Source: Emticicia sp051209875 (GTDB lineage: Bacteria; Bacteroidota; Bacteroidia; Cytophagales; Spirosomataceae). Taken from it: a stretch of 64,000 nucleotides of DNA. Of this stretch, positions 1 to 7,397 are shown piece by piece. Every line of letters begins with the position of its first letter. Position 1 is the first letter of the stretch. A program made the position numbers and the translations under genes. The DNA lies in assembly GCF_051209875.1 (NCBI RefSeq), contig NZ_JBNTQY010000001.1, forward strand, positions 2,790,001-2,854,000. Direction: 5' to 3'. Under the pieces are notes generated by a model. It saw nothing but the letters and a program-made list of their open reading frames with translations. It was not told the DNA's origin and did no database searches.

Positions 1-174
1 ATAGTATTAGGTACTTCGGATTGGGATATTTGTAGAGAAGACAATTTAAATATGTCAAGACTATTAGGCAATAAAGGGATCAATCATTGGTATGATGAGA
101 AACGTTGGGCTAGTCACGATTGGCCCCTATGGAAAATGATGTTTTCGGAATACGTCAGAAAAATGGAACTTTAA
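1..174 (+). CDS. C-terminal end of a putative esterase (partial)
   Basis: The frame is open from base 1 and ends with TAA at 172-174, giving 57 residues; the start lies outside the window. The fragment is rich in Trp and His. Its end, with an ASHDWPLWK motif followed by an amphipathic helix, resembles the C-terminus of esterase D-type alpha/beta hydrolases, where such a late His belongs to the catalytic triad. This is inferred from a short piece. It lies 95 bases upstream of an ATP-grasp gene on the same strand and is probably the first seen member of the amide-ligase cluster that runs to 4658. The AT-rich gap after it has no terminator hairpin. Confidence 0.5.
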   Translation: MVLGTSDWDICREDNLNMSRLLGNKGINHWYDEKRWASHDWPLWKMMFSEYVRKMEL

Positions 175-269
175 AAATGATATTTTATATTAAAATACAA
201 AAATAAGCTTTAAAAACCAATAGCATTTACATACCATCAAAACAAGTCCCCCATCGAGGGTAAAAAAAC

Positions 270-1268
270 ATGAAAAAAATAGGCATATTATTTGGAATGG
301 AAGATACCTTCCCTTGGGCATTTATTGAACAAGTAAATAAAACTGCTCCAAAAGGCATCATTGCTGAGGCTGTTCAAATAGATAAAGTCGAGCAAGGTGT
401 ACCAACAGACTACGCAGTGATCATCGACAGAATTTCGCAAGATGTACCATTTTATAGAGCATATCTCAAAAATGCAGCACTTTGCGGTACAGCAGTTATT
501 AACAATCCGTTTTGGTGGAGTGCAGACGAAAAGTTTTTTAATAACTGTTTAGCAGTGAAATTAGGTGTTCCAGTACCAAAAACTGTACTTTTACCCTCTA
601 GAGAAAGACCCACAGATACCACTGAAAAATCTTTCCGCAATTTGGTAAATCCTTTAGACTGGGGTTACATTTTTAATCAAATTGGTTTTCCTGCCTACAT
701 GAAGCCTCATGCAGGTGGCGGCTGGAAAAGCGTTTATAGAGTTGATAATCCTGATGATTTGTGGCAAAAACACGCAGAAACAGGTCAGTTAGTGATGCTA
801 CTACAAGAAGAAATTCAATTTACAGACTACTATCGTTGTTATTGTCTTAATGGCAAATATGTGCATATTATGCCTTATGAACCAAGAAATCCGCATCATT
901 TGAGATATGCAACTCAACCAAAAACGCAAGGTGAAGAGCATAAAAAGTTGATGGCAACCATTACTGATTATGTACTAAAATTGAACCATGCTTTGGGTTA
1001 TGATTTCAATACTGTTGAGTTTGCAATCCGTGATGGGATTCCTTATGCCATTGATTTTTGCAATCCAGCACCTGATGCAGATATTCATTCGGTAGGTCAA
1101 ACAAACTATGACTGGATTGTTGAAAATGCAGCAAAAATGGCCATTGAACGAGCTATTGCTCAAAAAGATGGTAAAGATAACTGTACTTGGGGAACATTTG
1201 TTGGCAATGCCGCAGTGGCAAATATACCAACTGCATCAGAGAAAAAAGCTCCGACTAAGAAAAAGTAA
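270..1268 (+). CDS. ATP-grasp family carboxylate-amine/thiol ligase
   Basis: The protein has 332 residues. The middle contains the ATP-grasp nucleotide-binding signature: a Lys in AYMKPHAGGGWKSVYRV near residues 144-160, a QEEI strand that would bind the adenine, and a metal-binding end with VEFAIRDGIPYAIDFCNPAP near 250-270, where Glu, Asp and Asn would hold magnesium. ATP-grasp enzymes activate a carboxylate as acyl phosphate and couple it to an amine or thiol. The N-terminal third is a pre-ATP-grasp Rossmann-like region. The C-terminus is a Lys-rich tail. A strong hairpin follows nine bases after the stop. The gene stands between an esterase and a GCS2-type ligase. The substrate cannot be read from the sequence. 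Confidence 0.85.
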   Translation: MKKIGILFGMEDTFPWAFIEQVNKTAPKGIIAEAVQIDKVEQGVPTDYAVIIDRISQDVPFYRAYLKNAALCGTAVINNPFWWSADEKFFNNCLAVKLGVPVPKTVLLPSRERPTDTTEKSFRNLVNPLDWGYIFNQIGFPAYMKPHAGGGWKSVYRVDNPDDLWQKHAETGQLVMLLQEEIQFTDYYRCYCLNGKYVHIMPYEPRNPHHLRYATQPKTQGEEHKKLMATITDYVLKLNHALGYDFNTVEFAIRDGIPYAIDFCNPAPDADIHSVGQTNYDWIVENAAKMAIERAIAQKDGKDNCTWGTFVGNAAVANIPTASEKKAPTKKK

Positions 1269-1276
1269 TATTTTAA

Positions 1277-1310
1277 GCCTTCTGAACTTTAATGTTCAGA
1301 AGGCTTTTTG
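1277..1310 (+). terminator. Intrinsic terminator inside the ligase cluster
   Basis: A perfect 12-base stem (AGCCTTCTGAAC at 1277-1288 with its complement at 1295-1306), a six-base loop and a run of five T. It lies just after the ATP-grasp gene and before the carboxylate-amine ligase, so part of the transcription probably stops here within the cluster. Confidence 0.85.
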
Positions 1311-1390
1311 GTCAAACGTAAAATTTGCAGAGTAATTATCAATTATTCATTTTTACATCGCACGGGCGACCCCGTCTCCATTAACTTACT

Positions 1391-2488
1391 ATGGCTTTAT
1401 TTACATTAGGTATTGAAGAAGAATTCCAAACAATTGACCCAAAAACACGTGAGCTAAGGTCACACATGTCAAAATTGGTTGAGGGTGGGCAGGTAATTTT
1501 GCAAGAAAGAATCAAGCAGGAAATGCACCAAGCCGTAGTGGAGATGATTTCGAGTGTTTGTGAGAATATTCAACAAGCACGTGAAGAAGTTACTTATTTA
1601 AGAAGGATGTTGTTTGATTTGGCTGCAAAACAAAACCTTCATATCGCTGCCGCAGGAACTCACCCTTTTTCTGATTGGCAAAAACAACTTATTACTGAAG
1701 ATGCACGTTACGACAAGCTTATCGACGATATGCGTGACGTAGCTCGTTCTAATTTGATTTTTGGTTTGCATGTACATGTTGGCATTCCAAGTCGTGAAGA
1801 AGGGATGCAAATCCTTAATGCTGCGAGATACTTTTTGCCTCATATTTATGCTCTTTCGACCAATTCACCATTTTGGTGTGGCCGAAATACTGGTTTTAAA
1901 TCTTATCGCTCAAAAGTTTTTGATAAATTCCCTCGTACAGGGATTCCAGATTACTTTTCAAGTGTAGCTGAATATGATAATTATGTAAATTTACTTATCA
2001 AAACTAACTGTATTGATAACGGAAAAAAAATTTGGTGGGACATTCGTTTACATCCTTTCTATCCAACTGTAGAATTTAGGATTTGTGATATCCCTATGAG
2101 AGTCGATGAAACAATCTGTTTGGCGGCTTTAATGCAAGCAATTGTTGCAAAATTGCATAAACTTCATCAACAAAATTTAAGTTTTCGCCCTTATCACCGA
2201 ATGTTAATTAGCGAAAACAAATGGCGTGCTGCTCGCTACGGCGTACAAGGCAATTTGATTGATTTTGGAAAAGAGATAGAAGTACCTTACTCTCACCTTG
2301 CCGAAGAATTGATGGAATTTGTCGATGATGTTTTGGATGAACTCGGTAGTAGGAAAGAAGTTGAATATATCCATGAAATTTTAAAAATGGGAAGCGGAGC
2401 TGACCGCCAATTGAAAGTTTTTGAAGAAACTAAAAGCCTAAAAAGTGTTGTTGACTATATCGTAAGCGAAACAAAAGTAGGACTATGA
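1391..2488 (+). CDS. Carboxylate-amine ligase, YbdK/GCS2 family
   Basis: The 365 residues match the glutamate-cysteine ligase 2 (YbdK) family in length and motifs: GIEEEFQTIDP near the N-terminus (Glu residues that bind metal and ATP), HQAVVEMISSVC near residue 46, and HVHVGIPS near residue 127. YbdK homologues have only weak gamma-glutamylcysteine ligase activity; the true substrates of most members are unknown. The ATG at 1391 places the conserved GIEEE at residues 7-11, as usual. A small GC-rich hairpin (1362-1375) sits just before the start. Downstream follow an amidotransferase-like gene and a second ATP-grasp-like gene, so it probably makes an amide bond in one multistep pathway. Confidence 0.88.
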   Translation: MALFTLGIEEEFQTIDPKTRELRSHMSKLVEGGQVILQERIKQEMHQAVVEMISSVCENIQQAREEVTYLRRMLFDLAAKQNLHIAAAGTHPFSDWQKQLITEDARYDKLIDDMRDVARSNLIFGLHVHVGIPSREEGMQILNAARYFLPHIYALSTNSPFWCGRNTGFKSYRSKVFDKFPRTGIPDYFSSVAEYDNYVNLLIKTNCIDNGKKIWWDIRLHPFYPTVEFRICDIPMRVDETICLAALMQAIVAKLHKLHQQNLSFRPYHRMLISENKWRAARYGVQGNLIDFGKEIEVPYSHLAEELMEFVDDVLDELGSRKEVEYIHEILKMGSGADRQLKVFEETKSLKSVVDYIVSETKVGL

Positions 2489-2609
2489 TTGATTGACGAT
2501 TTACGATTTTTTGATTTACGATTGTAAAAATATTTTTATTCAATCTTAATTATAGCGGCAAACCGTTCAAAAATCGTCAATCATCAATCAAAAATCGTAA
2601 ATCAAAAGA
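2489..2609. repeat. Intergenic inverted word repeat (ATTGACGATTTACGATT family)
   Basis: The gap is made largely of variants of the words GATTTACGATT and GATTGACGATT, first in one orientation (about 2488-2527) and then reversed (about 2566-2607), so the two halves can pair. It contains no gene. The same architecture with different words fills several other gaps in this window. Confidence 0.75.
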
Positions 2610-3422
2610 ATGAATATTGCAATTTTAGATATGTACAATGGCAGAGCCAACGAAGGAATGCGTTGTATAAAAATGCTATGCGAGCGATTTTTAGCTCAAG
2701 ATGGTATGAATGGCCATTACGAAATTTTTGATGTAAGGCAAAAAAACGAAATACCCGATATCAAAAATTTTAATATATTCATCTCAACTGGTGGTCCTGG
2801 TAACCCATTACCAGAAGGCCACGATTGGGAAGAAGGTTTCAACTGTTTTATTGACCAAGTATTCTTGCATAACAAACAATCAGAAGAAAAAAAATATCTA
2901 TTTTTGATATGTCACTCATTCCAAATTGCAAGTCATTATCTGCAATTGGGTGAAGTCTGTAAACGTCGTTCTACTTCCTTTGGAGTAATGCCAATTCACA
3001 GAACAGACGATGGTGCAGAGGAATTTTTATTTGAAAAACTACCTGACATTTTCTACGCCGTTGATTCAAGAGATTACCAATTGATTCAACCAAATTGGTC
3101 AAGAATACACGATTTTGGAGCAAAATTACTTTGTTTAGAAAAAATTAGAGAACATATCCCATTAGAACGGGCAATCATGGCTATACGCTTCTCAGATGAG
3201 GTATTTGGTACACAATTTCATCCTGAAGCCGACTCTGAGGGTATGATGCGGTATTTTAAACAAGAAGAAAAAATGATTGCTATCATTAGTGAATATGGTG
3301 TTGAAAAATACGAAGAAATGATCGACCGCCTCGACGACCCAGATAAAATTATGCTTACTGAGGCAGTAATTATTCCAACATTTTTGAATCATGCTGCTGA
3401 ACAAATTTTAGCATTAGCTTGA
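2610..3422 (+). CDS. Class I glutamine amidotransferase-like protein
   Basis: The 270-residue protein has the class I glutamine amidotransferase layout: an oxyanion-strand motif STGGPGNP near residues 59-66, a nucleophile elbow LICHSFQ with Cys101, and the pair His204/Glu206 in QFHPEAD. These three residues form the Cys-His-Glu triad that releases ammonia from glutamine or cleaves gamma-glutamyl amides. The nucleophile context is CHSFQ rather than the more common CxGxQ. There is no fused synthetase domain, so it must act with a partner, most simply one of the neighbouring ligases, or as a gamma-glutamyl hydrolase. The next gene starts 39 bases later on the same strand. Confidence 0.8.
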   Translation: MNIAILDMYNGRANEGMRCIKMLCERFLAQDGMNGHYEIFDVRQKNEIPDIKNFNIFISTGGPGNPLPEGHDWEEGFNCFIDQVFLHNKQSEEKKYLFLICHSFQIASHYLQLGEVCKRRSTSFGVMPIHRTDDGAEEFLFEKLPDIFYAVDSRDYQLIQPNWSRIHDFGAKLLCLEKIREHIPLERAIMAIRFSDEVFGTQFHPEADSEGMMRYFKQEEKMIAIISEYGVEKYEEMIDRLDDPDKIMLTEAVIIPTFLNHAAEQILALA

Positions 3423-3461
3423 GAAATATCTCATTTATTAAGTGACGAAAAAAAAGAACCT

Positions 3462-4658
3462 ATGATTCCCAAAATCAGACAACAATTCAATGAAAGTTTT
3501 TCGCAAGAAAAATACGATGCAATGATTGCAGAAATTCAACAAGAATTTCCTAATCAACTTGATTTTAGAGTGGCTGAAACACCAGTTTTTGTTCCAAAAG
3601 ACTTAAAAATCAAACTTTTGCAGGCTTGCAATGACATTATCGAAGTTTTACTAAAACCTGATTTCAAAGAAAAAACACAACGAGCCATTCCTTCAAATCA
3701 AAATGTACCAAATGAAGACGAACACCCAAGTTTTTTAGCAATTGATTTTGCTGTTTGTAAAGATGAGTCTGGCAATTTATCTCCTCAACTCATTGAATTA
3801 CAAGGATTTCCTTCGCTTTTTGCATACCAATGGTATTTAGGTCAGAAATACCGCAAGTTTTTCTATGACCCTCGTAATTTTAGTCAATATTTCAATCGCC
3901 TTTCATTTGCTTCCTATGTGGATGAAATGAAAAAAGTACTTTTGGCAGACGAAAATCCAGAAAATGTAATTTTACTTGAAATCTATCCAGAAAAACAAAA
4001 GACTCGATTGGATTTTGAAATTACTAAACAACTTTGGGGAATTGAACCTGTATGTTTAACAAAAATAAAAAAAGTAGGCAAGAAACTTTTCTATGAAAAA
4101 GCGGGTAAAACCATTGAAATAAAACGCATCTATAACCGACTGATTTTTGATGATTTGCTACAAAACTTCCCTAATTTAGAGACTAATTTTAAAATGACTG
4201 ATGAAATTGAAGCTAAATGGGTAACACATCCCAATTGGTTTTTCAGAATTAGTAAATTTACCTTGCCACTTTTGAAAAGTACTTATGTCCCACAAAGTTT
4301 CTTTTTATCAGATTTAAAAGAATATCCTTCTGATTTAGAAAACTATGTATTAAAACCGTTGTTTTCTTTCGCTGGAAGTGGTGTGAAACTACATTTTACA
4401 AAAGCAGATTTAGATGTTATTCAAGATAAAGAAAATTATCTAATTCAGAAAAAAGTAAAGTATGAACCTATAATTGAAGACAAAGAAGGGAATTTGATAA
4501 AAACTGAAATCCGGATGCTATTCACTTGGGAAGATAATGCTTCTCGACCAAAATTAGTTACAAACTTGGCTCGCTTAAGTCGTGGAGAAATGATTGGAGT
4601 AAACTTTAATAAAAACTTCGATTGGGTTGGTGGAAGTTGTGCTTTTTTTGAGGATTAA
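3462..4658 (+). CDS. Probable circularly permuted ATP-grasp enzyme
   Basis: I do not recognise a named family for this 398-residue protein, but several blocks look like a permuted ATP-grasp fold. LIELQGFPS near residue 112 resembles the acidic metal-binding strand. KRIYNRL lies near residue 225. YVLKPLFSFAGSGVKL near residues 290-305 resembles the ATP-binding Lys strand with its glycine loop. LIQKKV and TEIRMLF follow, where the adenine-binding strand would be expected. It has no signal peptide or membrane segment. It is the last gene of the cluster, 39 bases after the amidotransferase, and ends at a strong two-way terminator. Family assignment is inference; the link to the upstream ligases is supported by spacing and orientation. 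Confidence 0.65.
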   Translation: MIPKIRQQFNESFSQEKYDAMIAEIQQEFPNQLDFRVAETPVFVPKDLKIKLLQACNDIIEVLLKPDFKEKTQRAIPSNQNVPNEDEHPSFLAIDFAVCKDESGNLSPQLIELQGFPSLFAYQWYLGQKYRKFFYDPRNFSQYFNRLSFASYVDEMKKVLLADENPENVILLEIYPEKQKTRLDFEITKQLWGIEPVCLTKIKKVGKKLFYEKAGKTIEIKRIYNRLIFDDLLQNFPNLETNFKMTDEIEAKWVTHPNWFFRISKFTLPLLKSTYVPQSFFLSDLKEYPSDLENYVLKPLFSFAGSGVKLHFTKADLDVIQDKENYLIQKKVKYEPIIEDKEGNLIKTEIRMLFTWEDNASRPKLVTNLARLSRGEMIGVNFNKNFDWVGGSCAFFED

Positions 4659-4662
4659 TAAG

Positions 4663-4698
4663 TTTCCAAAGGCATGATTAAAATCATGCCTTTGGAAA
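4663..4698. terminator. Bidirectional terminator
   Basis: A perfect 16-base stem (4663-4678 with 4683-4698) and a four-base loop, with T on one side and A on the other. It separates the convergent ligase cluster (plus) and the lipoprotein gene (minus). Confidence 0.9.
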
Positions 4699-4705
4699 AA
4701 AACAA

Positions 4706-5353
4706 TTATTTAGGCAATAATTTTAGAGCTGTAATTATATTTTGCGTTCTTTCTTCATAATAACCTACAACTCTTTTACCGTTTACGGCAACCATTTCTT
4801 TCGTTACAAAGAAATCAAATGATAAAGTAGTATTCTCTTTTGTAGTGATTGTTACTGTTCCAGGCAAATCTCCAGGCGTTTCTTCGTCAGCACCTTTCAA
4901 AATTCCAACAACTCTCTTCGTTTCTGGTTTGATTTCAATCGGTGCCTCATTGGTAATTGATTTTCCATTTACTTGAACATCAAGTAAAGCATTTGTTGGT
5001 TCAGATTTGTATAGAAAAGAAACATATTTACCAACTCCATCACGCATTTTATTAATATCAGCTCCAGGAACTTCCTCTAAATTGACAGTGAAATACTCTT
5101 CAAATTTTCTCTCTGGAAACTCAATTCTAAGCGTTGCAATTGGATAACCAGAATCTTCAACTTCCTTTAAGAGTCCCATTTCTCTTATTTCGTCATCTTT
5201 TGGAGTTAACTCGCTCTCGGTTTCTGGAGTTGTAGCTGAGGCTACAGTATCAGCGACTGTTGTAGAATCTGTATTAGTTGTTTGGTTTTCTTTGGAAGCA
5301 CAAGAAATAAAAATAGTAAAAATTAAAGCAGCAGTTAAGGTTTTAAAATTCAT
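4706..5353 (-). CDS. Putative lipoprotein of unknown function
   Basis: A 215-residue protein that begins with a short basic N-terminus, a hydrophobic stretch and a lipobox-like IFISC (Cys18), so it is probably exported and lipid-anchored. A Thr/Ser/Glu-rich linker follows to about residue 55, and then a globular region rich in beta strand. I recognise no domain. The ATG at 5353 is well placed for the signal. The next gene on the same strand (GH20-like) starts further right at 6532, and the 90-base gap between them has no terminator, so the two may be co-transcribed. Confidence 0.7.
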   Translation of the reverse strand: MNFKTLTAALIFTIFISCASKENQTTNTDSTTVADTVASATTPETESELTPKDDEIREMGLLKEVEDSGYPIATLRIEFPERKFEEYFTVNLEEVPGADINKMRDGVGKYVSFLYKSEPTNALLDVQVNGKSITNEAPIEIKPETKRVVGILKGADEETPGDLPGTVTITTKENTTLSFDFFVTKEMVAVNGKRVVGYYEERTQNIITALKLLPK

Positions 5354-5443
5354 TGTTGATAATAGGTTTTAGGTTAAGATCCAAAATTACTTTTTTTGCT
5401 ACAAATTTTAACGTTTTATGAAGAATATTTTAAGCTTTGTAGC

Positions 5444-6532
5444 TCAATTTTGTTGTATTTTATTTATCTCTTCAAAAATTGCTCTAAAACAATTGGCTTG
5501 CGAATCTCCTTCTTTTTTGCTGTAAAACTCTTCCAAAAAGTTACCCACGCCCGACCAAACAGTTTGCATTATCCCTTGATATTTTCCTTTCATTTCTGGT
5601 GTTGCACTTGCCTTAAATCTAACTAAGTCCTGCACTTGGCTCACTCCTACCGCTGGCATTCTCCACGGACAAGTAATCACATTGAATCCTTTCATGGCAA
5701 AAAGCACGGCAGTTGGCAATGGTTGTTCATAATGCCAGTCACAAATAGTGACATTTTTTGAAATCAAATCAATGGCTCGGTGTGTATTGTTAAAACTTCC
5801 CTCCCAAATACCAATGCCAGTTGTTTTTCCATCAATCAATCTATCTCCCCAAATCCAAAGATTTCTATTTTTCAATGTTAAGTGATTTTGAATTAGATTT
5901 ACTTCGCCAGCAAATAACTCAGCTTTGTCTTTACCACTGCATCTTGGACATTTTTCATCACCCAAATAAAAAACCTCGTCCATTCCCGCATGAAAAGCTG
6001 TAGACTCAAAAACATCACAAATTTCATCAACTAAAGCAAAAACTACTTTATGCACGCCCTCATGTAATGGACAATAGCTTTTGCAATACAAACCATCAGC
6101 ATTTGGCCAAACATATTTTTCGGGCATTTTTACATGTGGAGTTTCATCAAATTCGGGGTAAACTTTTAGCAAATTGGTAATTTTACTCGCCCAAGATTGA
6201 TGCCCCAATAAATTGATTTGCGGTATTAAATTAATATTATTGGCTTGACAAGCCTTTACAAGTTTCTTCACATCTGCTTTAGAAAGTGCATTGGCATCTC
6301 TTAATTCGGGGTGACTTTCAAACTGAAAATTAAAATCCACTCGTAGAATGAGTGTATTTACACCTCGCCTTGCCAATTCTTCATTGATAAATTTTATAAA
6401 AGGTTCAACTTCTTTAGTATTGGGTGAACCAATACAAAATCCACGTACAGGAAAAAGGCTATCTTTTTTTGATTGAGCAAAAGAGCTTATGCTTAAAAGA
6501 AAGGTAAATAAAAGTAAAATTTTAGCTTTCAT
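5444..6532 (-). CDS. Secreted GH20-like glycoside hydrolase catalytic domain
   Basis: A 362-residue protein with a clear signal peptide ending near SSFAQ (residue 20). The rest is a single TIM-barrel resembling family 20 hexosaminidase catalytic domains: INLLGHQSW near 107-114 and HAGMDEVFY near 181-189, with the Asp185-Glu186 pair in the position of the GH20 catalytic dyad. The usual N-terminal GH20b domain is missing. A CPRC pair at 195-198 follows the dyad and could form a disulfide or bind metal. The substrate is likely a beta-linked N-acetylhexosamine glycan but is not proven. The protein should be periplasmic or extracellular. Confidence 0.7.
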   Translation of the reverse strand: MKAKILLLFTFLLSISSFAQSKKDSLFPVRGFCIGSPNTKEVEPFIKFINEELARRGVNTLILRVDFNFQFESHPELRDANALSKADVKKLVKACQANNINLIPQINLLGHQSWASKITNLLKVYPEFDETPHVKMPEKYVWPNADGLYCKSYCPLHEGVHKVVFALVDEICDVFESTAFHAGMDEVFYLGDEKCPRCSGKDKAELFAGEVNLIQNHLTLKNRNLWIWGDRLIDGKTTGIGIWEGSFNNTHRAIDLISKNVTICDWHYEQPLPTAVLFAMKGFNVITCPWRMPAVGVSQVQDLVRFKASATPEMKGKYQGIMQTVWSGVGNFLEEFYSKKEGDSQANCFRAIFEEINKIQQN

Positions 6533-6696
6533 GTTGATTGGTGTAATTGAGTTAATAGAATTCCTATTTCAGTTTATACGTTCTTATTCCATTTTTTTAG
6601 CTTATAAAATTCAAAGGCAAGGCTTGGTAGAAATGTAAAAAAGTAGAGCAAAAGTAGTAGTTTGTATAGTTTTGTGGTTTTCATTTTGCAATTTTA

Positions 6697-7020
6697 TTAA
6701 GCCAATTCTTTCAGTAATTCATCTAATTCATTAGGCAATAAGTCTTCTTTTACTTTTTTATCATAAATGGTAAGCAAGATAACTTCTTTATTTTCTGTAA
6801 TAACATAAGTAACAATTCTTGCTCCTCCACGCTTACCTTTTCCTTTACTTTTAATGGCAAGCCTAATTTTGAAGCATGATTTACCCAAGGGTGTTCCTTT
6901 CGTAGGGTTGTGTGCTAATTCCGCTCCAAGTTCAAAAAGTTCTTGTCGTAATGAAGCATATTTTTTTAGTAAGGATTTAGCATTTTTCTCAAAACTTTGA
7001 ACAGGGATTACATTATACAT
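6697..7020 (-). CDS. RelE/ParE-type toxin of a type II toxin-antitoxin pair
   Basis: A 107-residue basic protein. The block SCFKIRLAIKSKGKGKRGGAR near residues 48-68, followed by a hydrophobic strand IVTYVI and LLTIYDK, matches the RelE/HigB-like core, in which basic residues contact mRNA on the ribosome or, in ParE types, the toxin acts on gyrase. Which target applies cannot be told. Its start overlaps the end of the upstream small gene by eight bases, as is typical of toxin-antitoxin operons, with the antitoxin translated first. Confidence 0.78.
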   Translation of the reverse strand: MYNVIPVQSFEKNAKSLLKKYASLRQELFELGAELAHNPTKGTPLGKSCFKIRLAIKSKGKGKRGGARIVTYVITENKEVILLTIYDKKVKEDLLPNELDELLKELA

Positions 7021-7264
7021 CTTCTAAAAATTCTTTTAAAGTACGTAGCTTAATCTTCCCTTCCTTATAAAGTTTCACTTCCTCCAAACCTTCCTTGATA
7101 CGTGCTACAAGCTCCGCTTTGGTCATTTCTTCTTCCTCCTCTCTTTCTTTTACCAAAATAGAGACCAATTTTGCTTTTTGCTTTTTTGGTAATTGCTTCG
7201 CTATATCAGTTATTTGGCTAAAAGTTAGCTGAATGTTTGTATTAATATTTGCTACCGCTTTCAT
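7013..7264 (-). CDS. Antitoxin partner of the RelE-type toxin
   Basis: An 83-residue protein placed immediately before the toxin and overlapping it by eight bases. The N-terminal half looks like a short helical region (TFSQITDIAKQLP); the middle is very rich in Glu (EREEEEEM); the C-terminal part LKEFLEDV is a small amphipathic helix that could wrap the toxin. I do not recognise a named DNA-binding fold. The assignment comes from size, charge and position. A good promoter lies just upstream (7293-7323), giving a leader of about 20 bases. Confidence 0.72.
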   Translation of the reverse strand: MKAVANINTNIQLTFSQITDIAKQLPKKQKAKLVSILVKEREEEEEMTKAELVARIKEGLEEVKLYKEGKIKLRTLKEFLEDV

Positions 7265-7292
7265 TGTATTATTAGATTGATTTTCATTATAT

Positions 7293-7323
7293 CAAAAATA
7301 AGTGTTTTATTAATATCTGACAA
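7293..7323 (-). promoter_or_regulatory. Bacteroidota-type promoter of the toxin-antitoxin operon
   Basis: On the minus strand there is TATTTTTG (7300-7293) with TTG (7323-7321) 20 bases upstream, matching TTG-N17-23-TAnnTTTG. Transcription would start near 7286, about 22 bases before the antitoxin ATG. Confidence 0.6.
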
Positions 7324-7343
7324 ATTTCAAATTGAAAGTAATA

Positions 7344-7379
7344 AAAAAGTACCTCAAAATTGCTTTCAAGGTACTTTTT
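7344..7379 (-). terminator. Terminator of the aconitase gene
   Basis: Stem AAAAAGTACCT (7344-7354) pairs perfectly with 7369-7379 around a 14-base loop, giving a T-run when read on the minus strand, just after the aconitase stop. Confidence 0.8.
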
Positions 7380-7397
7380 AATATTATCAATCAAAAC

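Noticed and set aside
5396..5626. 76-codon plus-strand frame across the GH20 gene end
   Set aside because: Antisense to the GH20 coding region; aromatic-rich shadow sequence.
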